This document shows positions 10,363 through 25,374 of a stretch of 64,000 bases of DNA, piece by piece. Position 1 is the stretch's first letter; every line of letters begins with the position of its first letter. The stretch is from Knoxdaviesia capensis (taxonomy: Eukaryota > Ascomycota > Sordariomycetes > Microascales > Gondwanamycetaceae). The translations under genes were made by a program, and so were the position numbers. The notes under the pieces were generated by a model. It was not told the DNA's origin and made no database searches. It was given only the letters and a program-made list of their open reading frames with translations. The DNA is taken from contig LNGK01000003.1 in the NCBI GenBank assembly GCA_001510575.1, forward strand, positions 1,107,755-1,171,754, read 5' to 3'.

Positions 10363-13300
10363 ACTAAATATTTAATAGCTAATCCCTCTATTTCTATTTA
10401 TTTCTACGACTTTTCTACGATTTTTCCTTTATTCTACGACTTTACTTATTTATTTCTACGACTTTTACTAATTATTTCTAAGACTCCTACCGTTCCGATA
10501 ACCGACGTCTTAATATTTCTACTATTTTTAATTATTTTCTACTATCTCTATTTATAGACTTCCTTTATTACCTATTCTCCTATTCTATTTAATTCTAATT
10601 ACTAATTTACCTCTTATTCTAAGACTAACCCGCTTTTATACCCCTTTTATACCCCTTTTATATACTAATAGTCTTATTTCTTATTTTACTAGCCTTATTT
10701 CTTTTCTAATAGTTACCCTTTCTACCGCTCTTTCCCCCTATTATTAACCCTATAAATCTAGAATATCTAACTATTTTATAACTATTATACCCCGGTTTTC
10801 CTTATTATTCCTTTTTACTCCTACTTACTATCGGTTTATATCCCTAACCCCCTTATTTCCTAGTAAGCCTAAACTACTAAATATCCGCTTTTACGCTAAA
10901 TATCGGATAAAGAATAACGTATTCTACGTAAAAGAGATAAAAGTATTACTTATAACCTTAAAGCCTTAAGTAAGGTAAGTATTATAATTAAACTATAAAT
11001 TAGTAAGTTACTAGTTAAGGAGCTATAACCCCCTATAAAAGTAACCCCTATTATATATAATCGTTAGATAATAATAGGATAAGGGAAAGGAAAGGCTATA
11101 GATAACGGGATAAATATCTTATTAGCTTAGCTAGCTAGTAGTCTACCGCTTTAATATACCGAGTCTATTACGATCGAGGAATTAAAGTAAATAATAAAAG
11201 CGCTACTTACGGACCGTATAGAGTCTAACTTTAATAGATAAGCGAGAGAGAAAGAGCGTACCGATAATATAAATACCGTTATTAGCACGATAATAGAAAA
11301 GCTTCTAGAAAAGCTAATAGACGCTATAAGCCGTAGTAACTTACTAGCTATAGCTATAGCTACCTTATCCTCTTTTCCTACTCCCTTACTATTATTAGCT
11401 AGTCCGTAGATAATAGGACTACTATTACCTACTAACCTAAGTAGAAAGAGCCCCCTTTCTAGCGTAACTATAGCTAATAACCCGTTATTACCTATAACTA
11501 GTATCTAACTAACGAAAAACTAGCCTTTAGTACCGTATATTATATTATAAATACCGAGAGGTATAAGTAATATAGTTCTAGAAGGATAATAAGGTTATAT
11601 ATATAGATAAGGAGTATACGATAGTAGTATATTTCTAATATTTCTTATACTATTCTAGCGAATACCCTTATAAACGATACCCCCTAAAGTAATATTTTAA
11701 GCGAAATTATATCTAGGACCTAAGAGTAAACCGTTTACTAACGTTAGTATTAATAGCTTTACGTTACTATTATAACTAGCTATTAAAGGACGATTCCTAG
11801 GCCCTCGTTTAGTAAATAGGAATTTAGCTATTAAAGGTAATCTAATAAAGTAAAATATACCTCTAATAAACGATAAGTACGCTATTAGGTAGTATTAATA
11901 CCTCTAAGCGACGTTTCTAGAGCTAATACTCTTATCGGATATTAGTAATAGAGAAGATCGTAAGAAAAATAGTAAAAAAGCTATTAGTTAGCTATAAAGC
12001 GATTACTTAAGTAAGGTAGATTATATAGTTATAATATAATTAGTACGTATTTAGACCTACTTATATAAATCTATAATTCTATATACGTATTAGATATTTT
12101 AAATACTACTAATAATTAGAGGCGAATTTATACCCCTTTAGTATTTTATTTAATAGTATACTAATATACTATAGCCTATATTAATAGAATCTATATTAAT
12201 ATTTATCTCTAGTCGTATACTAATATCTACCCTTTCGCGCGTATTTATAACTCTTACGTTTAATTATTAGAATAAGTCCGAATATAAAGCTATTAAACTT
12301 TTAGTTAAAATAATATAGAATTCTATTAATAACTTACTTAAAATATACTATATTTAACGTATAGTAAAAGATATTCTACGTTATAATATTACGGACTTAT
12401 AGTATAAGATATAGTAGGATATAATACTTAACTCTAGTATCTATACTATAGTTAATATTACCTACTACCTATTAAGGATTAGATAATTATATATTACTTA
12501 GCTAAATAGTATACTAAAGACTAAGGAGGAAGGAGAAACGCTATAATTTAGAACCTATAAAGAAGTACTTAATTATATTACGTAAGATAAAGATAGAGAT
12601 AAATCTACGTATTTCCGATATAGAAAGATAGGTTATTAGGTTCGTAAATATATAGAGCTACGTACTAAGAATAACGATTAACGTTAAAAGGCGCGCTAGA
12701 ATACGCGTTTCACGATAAATAGAGGCTAAACGATAGATAATCGTAGTTATTCCCGCGAGCCTCGTAACTATTCTCGAAATACCTCCCGCGACCGTAACTA
12801 TTTACGAAGACTATCTTAGGACCGAAAGACGTACCGTTCCCCTACTCCCTACCCCTCTAGGAATAAAGATAAACTAATAATAGATAAAGGATAACGGAAT
12901 AATAGGAAAAGGGATAAGAAACCCGCTATTTATAGTATATACCTTATATAGAAAGAAGACTTATCTCCCGAAGGATCTCCCCTCTTAGAAGCTATAGGCT
13001 TAGACGTAGATAATAACTATTTCGCTAACGTTACCTACTATTCTATATTATTAGTAATCCCTTTAATAGAGGAATTAACGTTAATTAGTAAGATACTAAT
13101 AAAATAGCTATAACGCGAAGGATACCGTAAACGATACCGCTTCTATACCGGTTTACTAACGAATAACTAATAAACGCCGCTTATAGTATTTATTAATACT
13201 AGAATAGCTAGCGTATTCGTTTCTAAATCGTACGCCCGTCGCTATTTAGCGTTATATTAGTCCGTTAACCCCCTACGCCTTAGTAGCCTAGGCGGTAATA

Positions 13301-15441
13301 GTAGCTTCGCTATTATTAACGATATCGTTATTTCCTTCCGATTAATAACTATTAATAGATTATCTAAAGTTATTTCTATAGTAGCCGGTATTATTACCGA
13401 TAGTACCTATCTTACTAACCTAACTATTAGCTAAAGTAAAGCTATGAAGCTTAGTTATACTAACGCTAATAGTATAATAAAACTTATACTCCTACGTGAT
13501 TCCCCCGTTATTCTATATTTCTACCCTCCCTAGAGACGAGATAATATCGCTATTACTTATATTACTTCTATTACTAATTCTAATCTAATAAATATTACTT
13601 CTTCCTATAATAATCCTACCTCTTTATATAATAAGAACCTCCTTTTACCCCTATTAATATATATTTATAGTATTTTACTTACGGATCCCGATACCTATAC
13701 CTTCTCTTATATTACCTCTAAATCGTTTCCCTTTATTACGTACCTTACTAAGTAATAGTATAATAGTACTCCTTTACCCCGATAAATATTTCTTAGAATA
13801 GTAAATACTAACTAAGTAACTATCGAATTTAATAAAGAGCTATTACCTAAGTATAAGAAGTAATTATTACTTATAAAAGAGCGTATAAAACGCGATATTA
13901 TTCGCGGTACCTATATTATTATAGAAAACTAATAGAAGAAAGTAAATACCGTAACTTTAATAATTATATAAAAGGCTTTTAATAATAATACCTTCGTCTT
14001 TATTTTATAGTATTTCGATACTAGATTAGACGTAAAAGCCTATACTTAGTATAATATTAAGACCGCTAACGCTAAACCTAGATCTCTCCCCCTACGCTAC
14101 TATAGCCCCTATTAACGTGAAATTATAAAGGAATTTACTAATAAACTACTCTTACTTAGCGTTATTTGATATATTATTAACTCCCTATAGTCTATACCTA
14201 TATTATTACTACCTAAGAAGCCCCTCCCTAGTAATAACTAACTTAGATACCGTTTCGTAATTAATTACTATATACTAAATAAAGTTACGTAAAAGGTAAC
14301 CTATCTATTACTAAATATAGAGGATTCCTTATAATAGGCCGCTAGATATTAATTCTATATTTTTCTTAATTTAGAAGATAGCTTCTAATAGATAGTTATA
14401 GACCCTAAGGTAATACTAAAGATAGTATTTTCTACGTTATTTAAATAATATAAATAGCTTCGTATACTATTTAGCTTTATAAACGCGCCTATAACCTTCT
14501 AGCGTTTTATAAATAAGGTCCTCGAGCTAGTATACGCCTTTACTATAAGCCTTTTAGACGATATTTATATTTAAGGCGAGATAATAATAGAATTAGTAGA
14601 GAGAATAGTCGCTATTCTACGCTAATTAAGCCGTTATTAACTATTATTAAACCTTAAGAAGTATAAATAGTTCGTTAAAGAAGGTAAGTTCTTAGGAATA
14701 ATTATCTCTATCTACGGTATTTATCCCGATCCTAAGAAAGTAGCTACTATCCGTAAAAGACTAGTACCTATTACTACTATTAAGATCCGTAGCTTTTTAA
14801 ACGCCGCTAGCTATTTACGCTACTTTATCCCCTACTTCGTATATAAAGCGCGTCTACTTTATAAGTATACCGGAGTAGATAAGCCTAAAGGCGTATAAGT
14901 ATAGCTAGATAATAAGTTATTATAAGCCTAACGCGATATTCGCGATACTATAACCTCCCTCTTAGAGCTACGTAACTACGACTATATACTCCTATCGGTA
15001 CTTAAGACTAACGTTTCTAATTATACTATTAGTATTACGTTATTCTAACTATAACGCGATTCTAATAATAAACGTAGCGTTTTACGCCTAGTTACGTACT
15101 TTAGTACCGTTTTATTAAAGACCTAGTAGTAATATAGTACCTAGGAGAGAGAAATACTTACCGTTATTATATTATTATAGTATTAGAGGAGCTAGTTAGA
15201 AGCCGCTAAGATTACTATTATTACTAACTACGAAACCCTACGCCTTTTTACTACTAAGTAAGAATAACTAGTTAGAATATTACGATTTCTCGATATAATC
15301 GTATACTATAGCGTACGTATCTACTACCGATCTAGAAAAGCTAATATTTTAACTAATTAGTTATTACGGCCGCGTATAGATATACCGCTCGTAATAAATA
15401 AGGAGGAAGGGTACGAAACGAACGATAATAATACGTTAACC

Positions 15442-15675
15442 GACGCCTTTCCCACTACTAATAACGAGACCCCCAGACCACTGAACTAACGATTTAAGAT
15501 ACGTCTACCGGCGCGACCACTAAACGACACCGAAACGAACGACAATAATACGTCAACCGACGCCTTTCCCACCACTAATAACGAGACCCCCAGACCACCG
15601 AACTAACGATTTAAGATACGTCTACCGGCGCGACTACTAAACGACACCGAATAACCTCTAAATAATACTATAAAT
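15442..15675 (+). repeat. 117-bp tandem duplication with weakly RIPped strand, in element C
   Basis: The segment starting gacgcctttcccactac at 15442 repeats at 15559; elements A and B have it once. It lies between RNase H and integrase. Unlike its surroundings it keeps many CA dinucleotides but few TG. Confidence 0.75.
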
Positions 15676-16783
15676 ACTAAATAACCTACGAACGACACAC
15701 TAATCACCCCTAATATTAAGAAGTTAGACGACCTTAGATAGCACGACGTCTATAATATTATTAACTACCTAGAGAATAGCTATCTACTCCCCTATCGTAT
15801 CCCTTCGACCTTCGTTTAAGACTATTTTACTATCTTTTATAGTAAAGTATATACTATTATTAACCGTATCCTAATAAAGATACTAATATACGAGGCCTCC
15901 GTTTTAGAAGCTATTAAGGTCTATAAGCTAGAAGGCTATACGCGCGTTAGTACCCTATATACGTTATTAGCTAAATAAGTATAGTATCCCGACTTAATTT
16001 TAGCTATAAATAAGGCCGTTCGATAGTATATAGAATATTAATTACTATAAAAGCCCCCCGAAGTAACGGAATCGTTATAACCGATACTAACTATATAACT
16101 ATTAGTACGCTAGGGAATAGACTTTACTAGCTATTTTATTATTAATAGTAAACGGATATAGTTATTAACGGTAGTCGAGTACGCTATTAGCTACGTTATA
16201 GTAGCTATAAACCCTCGTAATAGTACCTTAGTTACTATAAAGTTACTAGTAGCACGTATTTACGTAGTATTCGGACCGTTAGTTAAGATTATTACGGATA
16301 ATAGTACCCCCTTTAATTCCGATAAATTTAGGACCCTCTTCGCTAACTATAATCCCCCTATATAATAGTATTATATAACGATATACTATCTATAGACGAA
16401 TAGCTAAGTTAAGCGCTTTAACGGGTAAATTAAGTATATTGCTAGCTAACTAGCTAGCGCTAATATTAAAAACCGAGAAGATATTAATTAACTAATAATT
16501 ATTCCTAAGGCTATACGTATCTACCTAAATAGACCGTAAATAAGTAGCTTTTCCCCGTATTACCTACTTTTTAGTACTAAGCCCTACGATAGCGCTACCT
16601 ATATTACTACGCTATACGAACGGGAGCCTACTATAAACGAAGTTATCGCCTCCTAATAAGATTTAGCTCGCGAAAGATAGTTATTTAAGACCGTTCGCTT
16701 ATTATCTAACTCCGTAAAGGTATACCGAATATATATCTATACTATATTATAAAACGATAAGGCTACGTATCGTATTTTTAGTA

Positions 16784-16860
16784 TAGCACCCATTCTATAG
16801 CGTCCAGGGCCCCCCCGCCTATATAAAAATTTACCCGGCCTAGCTATTTTAACTAGCTAT
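16784..16860. other. Short non-Gypsy spacer
   Basis: A 77-bp stretch with a C8-like run (ccagggccccccc) between truncated element C and the 5' LTR of A. Its last bases, actagctat, resemble the satellite on the far side of A. Confidence 0.5.
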
Positions 16861-17143
16861 TGTGGATCCCTAATAGGTTAGAGTGCATTGTAATTACGTA
16901 TAAACGTATACTAATACACGTAGATACTACCTAGCGGTAAGCATTTAGGTATATATCTATATATATATAAATGCCTTAAAGAGCTAGTAAAAGACCTATA
17001 AAAGGTAGATATCTACCGCGCTTTTATAGGAAACATCTTAAGATAGAAAAAATTTAAGCTTCCCTTTATATATATTTCTCTATACGTATCTTATAATTAT
17101 AACTTATTTATTAGTCCTTTAGACTATATATCTAGGAATTATA
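16861..17143 (+). repeat. 5' LTR of Gypsy element A
   Basis: 283 bp, begins TGTGGATCCC and ends GGAATTATA. It keeps several CA/TG sites that are lost in the 3' LTR of the same element (for example gtgcattg). Confidence 0.92.
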
Positions 17144-17889
17144 AAAAATTAATTTTTTATAAGCGTAATACTTATACTATTAATCTCTTATTAACCTTCC
17201 TTTAAAGCCTAACCGTCGTAATCGACTACCTTTCCTCTAGGTTCGAGTCCTAATCGATACGTAATCGACCGATATCTCGACTTTCCTTTCTTTTAATTTA
17301 GAATTCACCTCTACCGATAGCTTTACTACTTTCCGCCGTAGTAAACTACGAATTACCCTTCTTTTATAAAAAAAACCCCTTCTATTTAACCTCCTTTTAG
17401 TAACGAAAGTACGTTAAATAAATATCTTTTATTTTCCTTCTTTTAATTCCGTCCTTACNGGAAATATCTTAAGATAGAAAAAATTTAAGCTTCCCTTTAT
17501 ATATATTTCTCTATACGTATCTTATAATTATAACTTATTTATTAGTCCTTTAGACTATATATCTAGGAATTATAAAAAATTAATTTTTTATAAGCGTAAT
17601 ACTTATACTATTAATCTCTTATTAACCTTCCTTTAAAGCCTAACCGTCGTAATCGACTACCTTTCCTCTAGGTTCGAGTCCTAATCGATACGTAATCGAC
17701 CGATATCTCGACTTTCCTTTCTTTTAATTTAGAATTCACCTCTACCGATAGCTTTACTACTTTCCGCCGTAGTAAACTACGAATTACCCTTCTTTTATAA
17801 AAAAAACCCCTTCTATTTAACCTCCTTTTAGTAACGAAAGTACGTTAAATAAATATCTTTTATTTTCCTTCTTTTAATTCCGTCTTTAC
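17029..17889 (+). repeat. 430-bp direct duplication joined by a single n (likely assembly artefact)
   Basis: Bases 17029-17458 recur as 17460-17889 with few changes, separated by n at 17459. Elements B and C have a single copy. Removing it makes A and B equal in length. Confidence 0.88.
17240..17250 (+). other. B-box-like GGTTCGAGTCC in Gypsy leader
   Basis: It matches the Pol III B box / tRNA T-loop and lies 97 bp after the LTR. It is duplicated at 17671-17681 and found in B at 42144-42154 (minus). In C it is RIPped to ggtttaagtcc. Confidence 0.4.
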
Positions 17890-18999
17890 TAAACTAATAG
17901 CTAATTAACTACTATTACTCTAGTAAAATACCGAATTACCCTACCTTTACTAACGTTTTACACGCCTCCTACGTGCCTTTCCTATACCTCCTAAGCTATC
18001 GGATACTACTAATAGGTTCGAGTCTTATTACTAAACATTTAATAGCTAATCCCTATATTTCTATTTATTTTTACGATTTTTCCTTTATTTTTACGACCTT
18101 TCTATTTATTCTACGACTTTACTTATTTATTTCTACGACTTTTTCTAGTTATTTCTAAGACTCCTACTATTCCGATAACTAACGTCTTAATATTTCTACT
18201 ATTTTCGATTATTTTCTACTACCTCCGTTTATAGACTTCCTTTTACCTATTCTCCTATTCTATTTAATTCTAATTACTAATCCGCCCCTTATTCTAAGAC
18301 TAACCCGCTTTTATACCCCCTTTATACCTTAATTATATACTAATAGTCTTATTTCTTATTTTACTAGCCCTATTTCTTTTCTAATAGTTATCCTTTCTAT
18401 CGCTCTTTTCCCTTATTATTAACCCTATAAATCTAGACTATCTAACTATTTATAACTATTATACTCTAGTTTTCCCTATTTATTCCTTTTCGCTCCTACT
18501 TACTATCGGTTTATATCCCTAACCCCCTATTACCTAGCGAGCCTAGACCGCTAATATCCGCTTTTACGCCGAATATCGGATAAAGAATAACGTATTCTAC
18601 GTAAAAGAAATAAAAGTATTACCTATAATCTTAAAGCCTTAAGTAAGGTAAGCGCTATAACTAACCTATAAACCGGTAAGTTACTAGTTAAGGAGCTATA
18701 ACCCCTTACGGAAGTAACCCCTATTACGTATAATCGTTAGATAATAATAGGACGAGGGAAAGGAAAGGCTATAGATAACGGGATAAATATTCTACTAGTA
18801 TAGCNNGTAAGTAGTCTACCGCCTTAATATACCGAGTCTATTACGATCGAGGAATTAAAGTAAATAATAAAAGCGCTACTTACGGACCGTATAGAGTCTA
18901 GCTTTAATAGATAAGTGAGAGAGAAAGAGCGTACTGATAATATAAATACCGTTATTAGTACGATAATAGAAAAGCTTCTAGAAAAGCTAATAGACGCTA

Positions 19000-21900
19000 T
19001 AAGCCGTAGTAACTTACTAGCTATAGCTATAGCTACCTTACCCTCTTTTCTTACTCCCTCGCTATTATTAGCTAGTCCGTAGATAATAGGACTACTATTA
19101 CCTACCGACCTAGGTAGAAAGAGCCCCCTTTCTAGCGTAACTATAGCTAATAACCCGTTATTACCTATAACTAGTATCTAACCGACGAGAAACTAGCCCT
19201 CGGTACCGTATATTATATTATAAATACCGAGAGGTATAGGTAGTACGGTTCTAGAAGGATAATAAGGTTATATATATAGATAAAGAGTATACGATAGTAG
19301 TATATTTCTAACCTTTCCTATACTATCCTAGTAAATACCCTTATAAACGATAACCCTTAAAGTAATATTTTAAGCGAAACTATATCTAGGACCTAATAGT
19401 AAACCGTTTACTAATATTAGTATTAACGGCTTTATACTACTATTATAGCTTATTATTAAAAGATAATTCCTAGGCCCTCGTTTAGTAAATAGGAATTTAG
19501 TTATCGAAGGTAGTTTAATAAAATAAAATATACCTCTAATAAACGATAAGTACGCTATTAGGTAGTATTAATACCTCTAAGCGACGTTCCTAGAGCTAAT
19601 ACTCCTATTAGATATTAGTAATAGAGAAGATCGTAAGAAAAACGGTAAAAAAGCTATTAGTTAGCTATAAAGCGATTACTTAAGTAAGGTAAACTATATA
19701 GTTATAGTATAATTAATACGTATTTAGACCTACTTATATAAATCTATAATTCTATATACGTATTAGACGTCTCGAATACTATTAGTAATTAGAGGCGAAT
19801 TTATACCCCTTTAGTATTTTATTTGATAGTATACCGATATACTATAGCCTATATTAGTAGAATCTATACTAATATTTATCTCTAGTCGTATATTAATATC
19901 TACCCCTTCGCGTATATTTATAGCTCTTACGTTTAATTATTAGAATAAGTCCGAATATAAAGCTATCGAGCTTTTAACTAAAATAGTATAGAATTCTACT
20001 AATAACTTACTTAAAACGTATTATATTTAACGTATAGTAAAGGATATTCTACGCTATAATATTACGGACTTATAGTATAAGATATAGTAGGATATAACCC
20101 CCGATTCTAGTATCCGTATTATAGTTAATACTACCTACTACTTATTAAAGACTAGATAATTATACGCCGCTTAGCTAAATAGTACGCTAAAGACCGAGGA
20201 GGAAAGAGAAACGCTATAATTTAGAACCCGTAAAGAGGTATTTAATTATATTACGTAAGATAAAGATAGAGATAAATCTACGTGTTTCTAGTACGGAAAG
20301 ATAGGTTATTAGGTTCGCGAATATATAGAGCTACGTATTAAGAATAACGATCGACGTTAAAAGGCGCGCTAGAACACGCGTTTCACGATAAACCGAGGCC
20401 GAACGATAGATAATCGTAGTTATTCCCGCGAGCCTCGTAATTATTCTCGAAATACCTCCCGCGACCGTAACTATTTACGAAGACCGTCTCACGACTAAAA
20501 GATATACCGTTCCTTTACTCCCTACCCCTCTAGGAATAAAGATAAACTAATAACGGATAAAGGATAGCGGAATAATAGGAGAGGGGATAAGAAGCCCGCT
20601 ATTTATAGTATATATCCTATATAGAAAGAAGACTTATCTCCTAAAGGATCTCCCTTCTTAGAAGCTACGGGCTTAGACGTAGATAATAACTATTTCGCTA
20701 ACGTTACTTACTATTCTATACTATTTATAATCCCTTTAGTAAAGGAATTAACGTTAATTAGTAAGATACTAATAAAATAGCTACGATACGAAGGATACCG
20801 TGAATAATACCGCCTTTATACCGGTTTACTAACGAATAACTAATAAACGCCGCTTATAGTATTTATCGATACCGGAATAGCTAGCGTATTTATCTCTAAA
20901 TCGTACGCCCGTCGTTATTTAGCGCTATACTAGTCCGCTAACCCTCTATGCCTTAGTAGCCTAAGCGGTAATAGTAACTTCGCTATTATTAACGATATCA
21001 TTATTTCCTTCTAATTAACGACTATTAACGGACTATCTAAGGTTATTTCTATAGTAGCTAGTATTATTACTAACGGTACCTATCCTACCGACTTAACTAT
21101 CGGCTAAAGCGGAGCTACGAAGCTTAGTTATATTAACGCTAATAACATAATAAAGCTTATACTCCTACGCGATTCCCCTATTATTCTATATTTCTACCCT
21201 CCCTAGAGACGAGATAATATCGCTATTACTTATATTACCTCTACTACCGATTCTAGTCCGATAAATATTACTTCTTCTTACGATAATATTACCTCTTTTT
21301 ACGATAATCCTACTTCTTTCTATAATAAGAACCTCCCTTTATTTCTATCGATATATATTTATAGTATTTTACTTACGGATCCTAATACCTATACCCTCTC
21401 CTATATTACCTCTAAATCGTTTCCCTTTATTACGTACCTTACTAAGTAATAATATAATAGTACTCCTTTACCCCGATAAACGTTTCTTAGAATAGTAAAT
21501 ATTAATTAAGTAACTATTAAATTTAATAAAGAGCTATTACCTAAGTATAAGAAGTAACTATTACTTACGAAAGAGCGTACGAAGCGTGACGTTATTCGCG
21601 GTACCCGTATTATTATAGAAAACTAATAGAAGAAGGTAAATACTAAAGCCTTAATAATTATATAAAAGGCCTTCGATAATAATACCTTTATCTTTATTCT
21701 ACGGTATTTCGATACTAGACTAGACGTAAAGGCCTATACTTAGTATAATATTAAGACCGCCGATACTAAACTTAGATCTCTCCCTTTATACCGCTATAGC
21801 CCTTACTAACGTGAAATTATAAAGGAATTTACTAATAAACTACTCTTACTTAGCGTTATTCGATACGCTATTAATTCCCTATAGTCCGTACCTATACTAT

Positions 21901-24645
21901 TACTACTTAAGAAGCCCCTCCTTAGTAATAACTAGCTTAGATACCGCTTCGTAATTAATTACCGTACGTTAAACGAAGTTACGCGAAAGGTAGCTTATCT
22001 ACTACCGAATATAGAGGACTCCTTATAATAGGCCGCTAGATATCGATTCTATACCTTTCTTAACCTAGAAGACGGCTTCTAATAGATAGTTATAGACCCC
22101 GAGGTAGTACTAAAGATAGCGTTTTCTACGCTATTTAGATAATACGAATAGCTTCGTATACTATTTAGCTTTATAAACGTACCTATAACCTTCTAGCGTT
22201 TTATAAACGAGGTCCTTAAGCCGGTACGTACCTTTACTATAGGCCTTTTAGATAATATTTATATTTAAGGTAAGATAATAATAGAATTAGCTAAGAGAAT
22301 AGTCGCTATTCTACGCTAATTAAGCCGCTATCGACTATTATTAAACCTTAAGAAGTACGAATAGTTCGTTAAAGAAGGTAAGTTCCTAGGAATAATTATC
22401 TTTATCTATAGTATTCGTCCCGACCCTAAGAAAGTAGCTATTATCCGCGAGAGACTAGCGCCTATTATTATTACTAAGATCCGTAGCTTTTTAAATACCG
22501 CTAGCTATTTACGCCGCTTTATCCCTTACTTCGTATATAAAACGCGTCTACTCTATAAGTATATTAGAGTAGATAAGCCTAAAGGTATATAAGTATAGCT
22601 AGATAACGAGTTATTATAAGCCTAGCGCGATATTCGCGATACTATAGCCTCCCTCCTAGAGCTACGTAACTACGATTATATATTCCTATTAGTACTCGAG
22701 ACCGACGCTTCTAATTATACTATCGGTACTACGTTATTCTAACTATAACGTAATTCTAATAATAAACGTAGCGTTTTACGCTTAGTTACGTACTTTAGCG
22801 CTATTTTATCGAAGATCTAATAGCGATATAGTACTTAAGAGAGAGAAATACTTACTATTATTATATTATTATAGTATTAGAGGAGTTAGCTAGAGGCTAC
22901 TAAGATTACTATTATTACCGATTATAAAACCCTACGCCTTTTTACTACTAAATAGGAATAGCTAGCTAGAATATTACGATTTCTCGATATAATCGTATAC
23001 TATAGCGTACGTATTTACTACCGATCTAGTAAGGCTAATATTTTAGCTAATTAGTTATTACGGCTACGTATAGATATAGCGCTCGTAACGAATAAGGAGG
23101 AAGGGTATGAAACGAACGATAATAATACGTTAACTAACGCCTTTCCTACTATTAATAACGAGACCCCTAGACTATTAAACTAATAATTTAAGATACGTCT
23201 ACCGGCGCGACTACCGTAAAACGACGCCGAATAGCTTCCGAGTAATACTATAAATACCGAATAACTTACGAACGATACGCTAATCGCCCTTAATATTAAG
23301 AAGTTAGATAACCTTAGATAGTACGACGTCTAGGATATTATTAACTACCTAGAGAATAGCTATCTACTCCCTTATCGTATCCCTTCGACCTTTATTTAGG
23401 ACTATTTCGCTATCTTTTATAGCGAAGTATATACCGTTATTAACCGTATCTTAATAAAGATATTAATATACGAGGCCTCCGTTTTAAAAGCTATTAAGGT
23501 CTATAAGCTAGAAGGCTATATACGCGTTAATACCCTATATACGTTATTAACTAAACGAGTATAGTATCCTAACTTAATTTTAGTTACGAATAAGGCCGTT
23601 TAACGGTATACGGAATATTAATTACTATAAAAGCCCCTTAAAGTAACGGAATCGCTACGACCGATACTAACCGTACGACTATTAGTACGCTAGGGAATAG
23701 ACTTTACTAGCCGTTTTATTATTAATAGTAAATAGATATAGCTATTAACGGTAGTCGAGTACGTTACCGGCTACGTTATAGTAGCTATAGACCCTCGTAA
23801 TAGTACCTTAGTTACTATAAAATTACTAGTAGTACGTATTTATATAGTATTTAGACCGCTAGTTAAGATTATTACTAATAATAATACCCCCTTTAACTCT
23901 AATAAATTTAGGACCCTCCTCGCTAACTATAACCCCCTTATATAATAGTATCGTATAACGATATACTATCTATAGACGAATAGCTGAGTTAAGCGCTTTA
24001 ACGGGTAAATTAAGTATATCGCTAGCTATCTAGCTAGCGCTAATACTAAAAACCGAGAAGATATCGATTAGCTAATAATTATTCCTAAAGCTATACGTAT
24101 CTACTTAAATAGACCGTAAATAAGTAGCTTTTCCCTATATTACCTACTTTTCGGTACTAAGCCCTACGATAACGCTACCTATATTACTACGCCGTACGAA
24201 CGGGAGCTTACTATAGATAAAGTTATCGCTTCCTAGTAAGATTTAGCTCGCGAAAGATAGTTATTTAAGACCGTTCGCCTAGTATCTAACTCTATAAAGG
24301 TATACTAAATATATATCCGTACTATATTATAGAATAATAAGGCTACGTACCGTATTTTTAGTAAAGGCGACTAGATATTACGATATCGACCGTAAAAGTA
24401 TAAACACGAGCTATTCTATAACGGACTATAGCTTATTATTAACGTTTACTAGGGTAATACCTAGACTCTAGAGTTACTAGGCGGTTATCGGCTCGATAAA
24501 CGCTATAATAGGTTTAACTTATTCCTAGCGTACGTCGAGGACGGCTAGCCTATTCGTAACCTTTAATATACTAGTCGTCGCTTACTTAAGCTAGATCGTA
24601 AGCGTCTATCGTCTATCGGTAGATAGTTACCTTACTTTATACTAT
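19000..24645 (+). pseudogene. gag-pol fossil of Gypsy element A
   Basis: The sense strand reads as a polyprotein when TAA/TAG are taken as former CAA, CAG or TGG. A zinc knuckle lies at 20283-20324 (first Cys kept, others now Tyr, His now Tyr). The RT catalytic motif near 22243 has changed from D-D to D-N, whereas B keeps D-D. RNase H reads LETDASNYTIG near 22697. Integrase has W-G-I-D-F near 23693 and a second catalytic-region motif near 23870. The frame ends near 24640 in a basic tail, before a T-rich stretch. No chromodomain was recognised. The left edge of gag is approximate. Confidence 0.82.
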
Positions 24646-25374
24646 TTCTTTCTTTTTTTATTTTTTATTTATTATTTTACTTTTCCGTTATAATATTCGT
24701 TTTATAGTTATCCCTTATTTATATCCTAATTCTATCTATATCCTAATTTCCTTTATTTTATTTTTATTTTAGCTACGTTTTACTATTAAGCTATACTATT
24801 TTCCCTTTTTAGAATTTTTCTTTTATTATTCTTTTTTTATTTTACCGCTATTACTACTAATATTCCGCTTTTTATATACTTTTTCCGATTTTTTCTTACG
24901 TATTTCCCTACTTTTAACTTATTTTACTATATTAATAATTAATAGAACGCTCTAGACTTACTACTACGCCTATATACTATTTTTTTCTTTCTTCCCTTCT
25001 TTATTCCTAATTCCCGCGCTTTACGCTAGCTACCTATATTTACGTAGCTAACTATCGCCTTTTCTTATATTCGTATAATAAAGGGAGGGGAAAGAGGTAT
25101 TAATTATACTATCTAATACCGAATAGTATAATACCGCTATAGCACGATATTCTAAATACCGTGATTAACCTAAACGTCCTTTATCTAGCTATCCCTTCCG
25201 TCCTCCGGGACCCGCTTTTCTTAGTAACTACCCGGTTTAATAGCTATTAGGACTATATTAGCTAATAGAAGGACTACTATAGCACGATAAACGCCGTAAT
25301 AACCTTACCTTTTACGATAAAAAGCTAAATTCTTTCCTATTTATAATAAATAAAGAAACGAATAGTTATACGAC

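Larger units (their letters stand above)
9628..16783 (+). mobile_element. Ty3/Gypsy element C, 3'-truncated, RIPped
   Basis: The 5' LTR is 9628-9910 (283 bp). The internal region runs collinear with elements A and B. A zinc knuckle corresponds to about 12605-12655, a reverse transcriptase L-L-D-D-I-Y-I motif lies near 14550, RNase H (L-x-T-D/N-A/V-S-N-Y-T-I) near 15005, and integrase (W-G-I-D-F) near 16115. Sequence identity to A stops at about 16783, so the C-terminal end of pol, the third frame and the 3' LTR are missing. All frames are closed by TAA/TAG. The n at 9740 is a g in the other LTRs. Confidence 0.9.

Noticed and set aside
17973..18158. 61-codon frame in the Gypsy A leader
   Set aside because: Ile/Tyr/Phe-rich chance frame in a RIPped non-coding leader; overlaps the tRNA-like motif.
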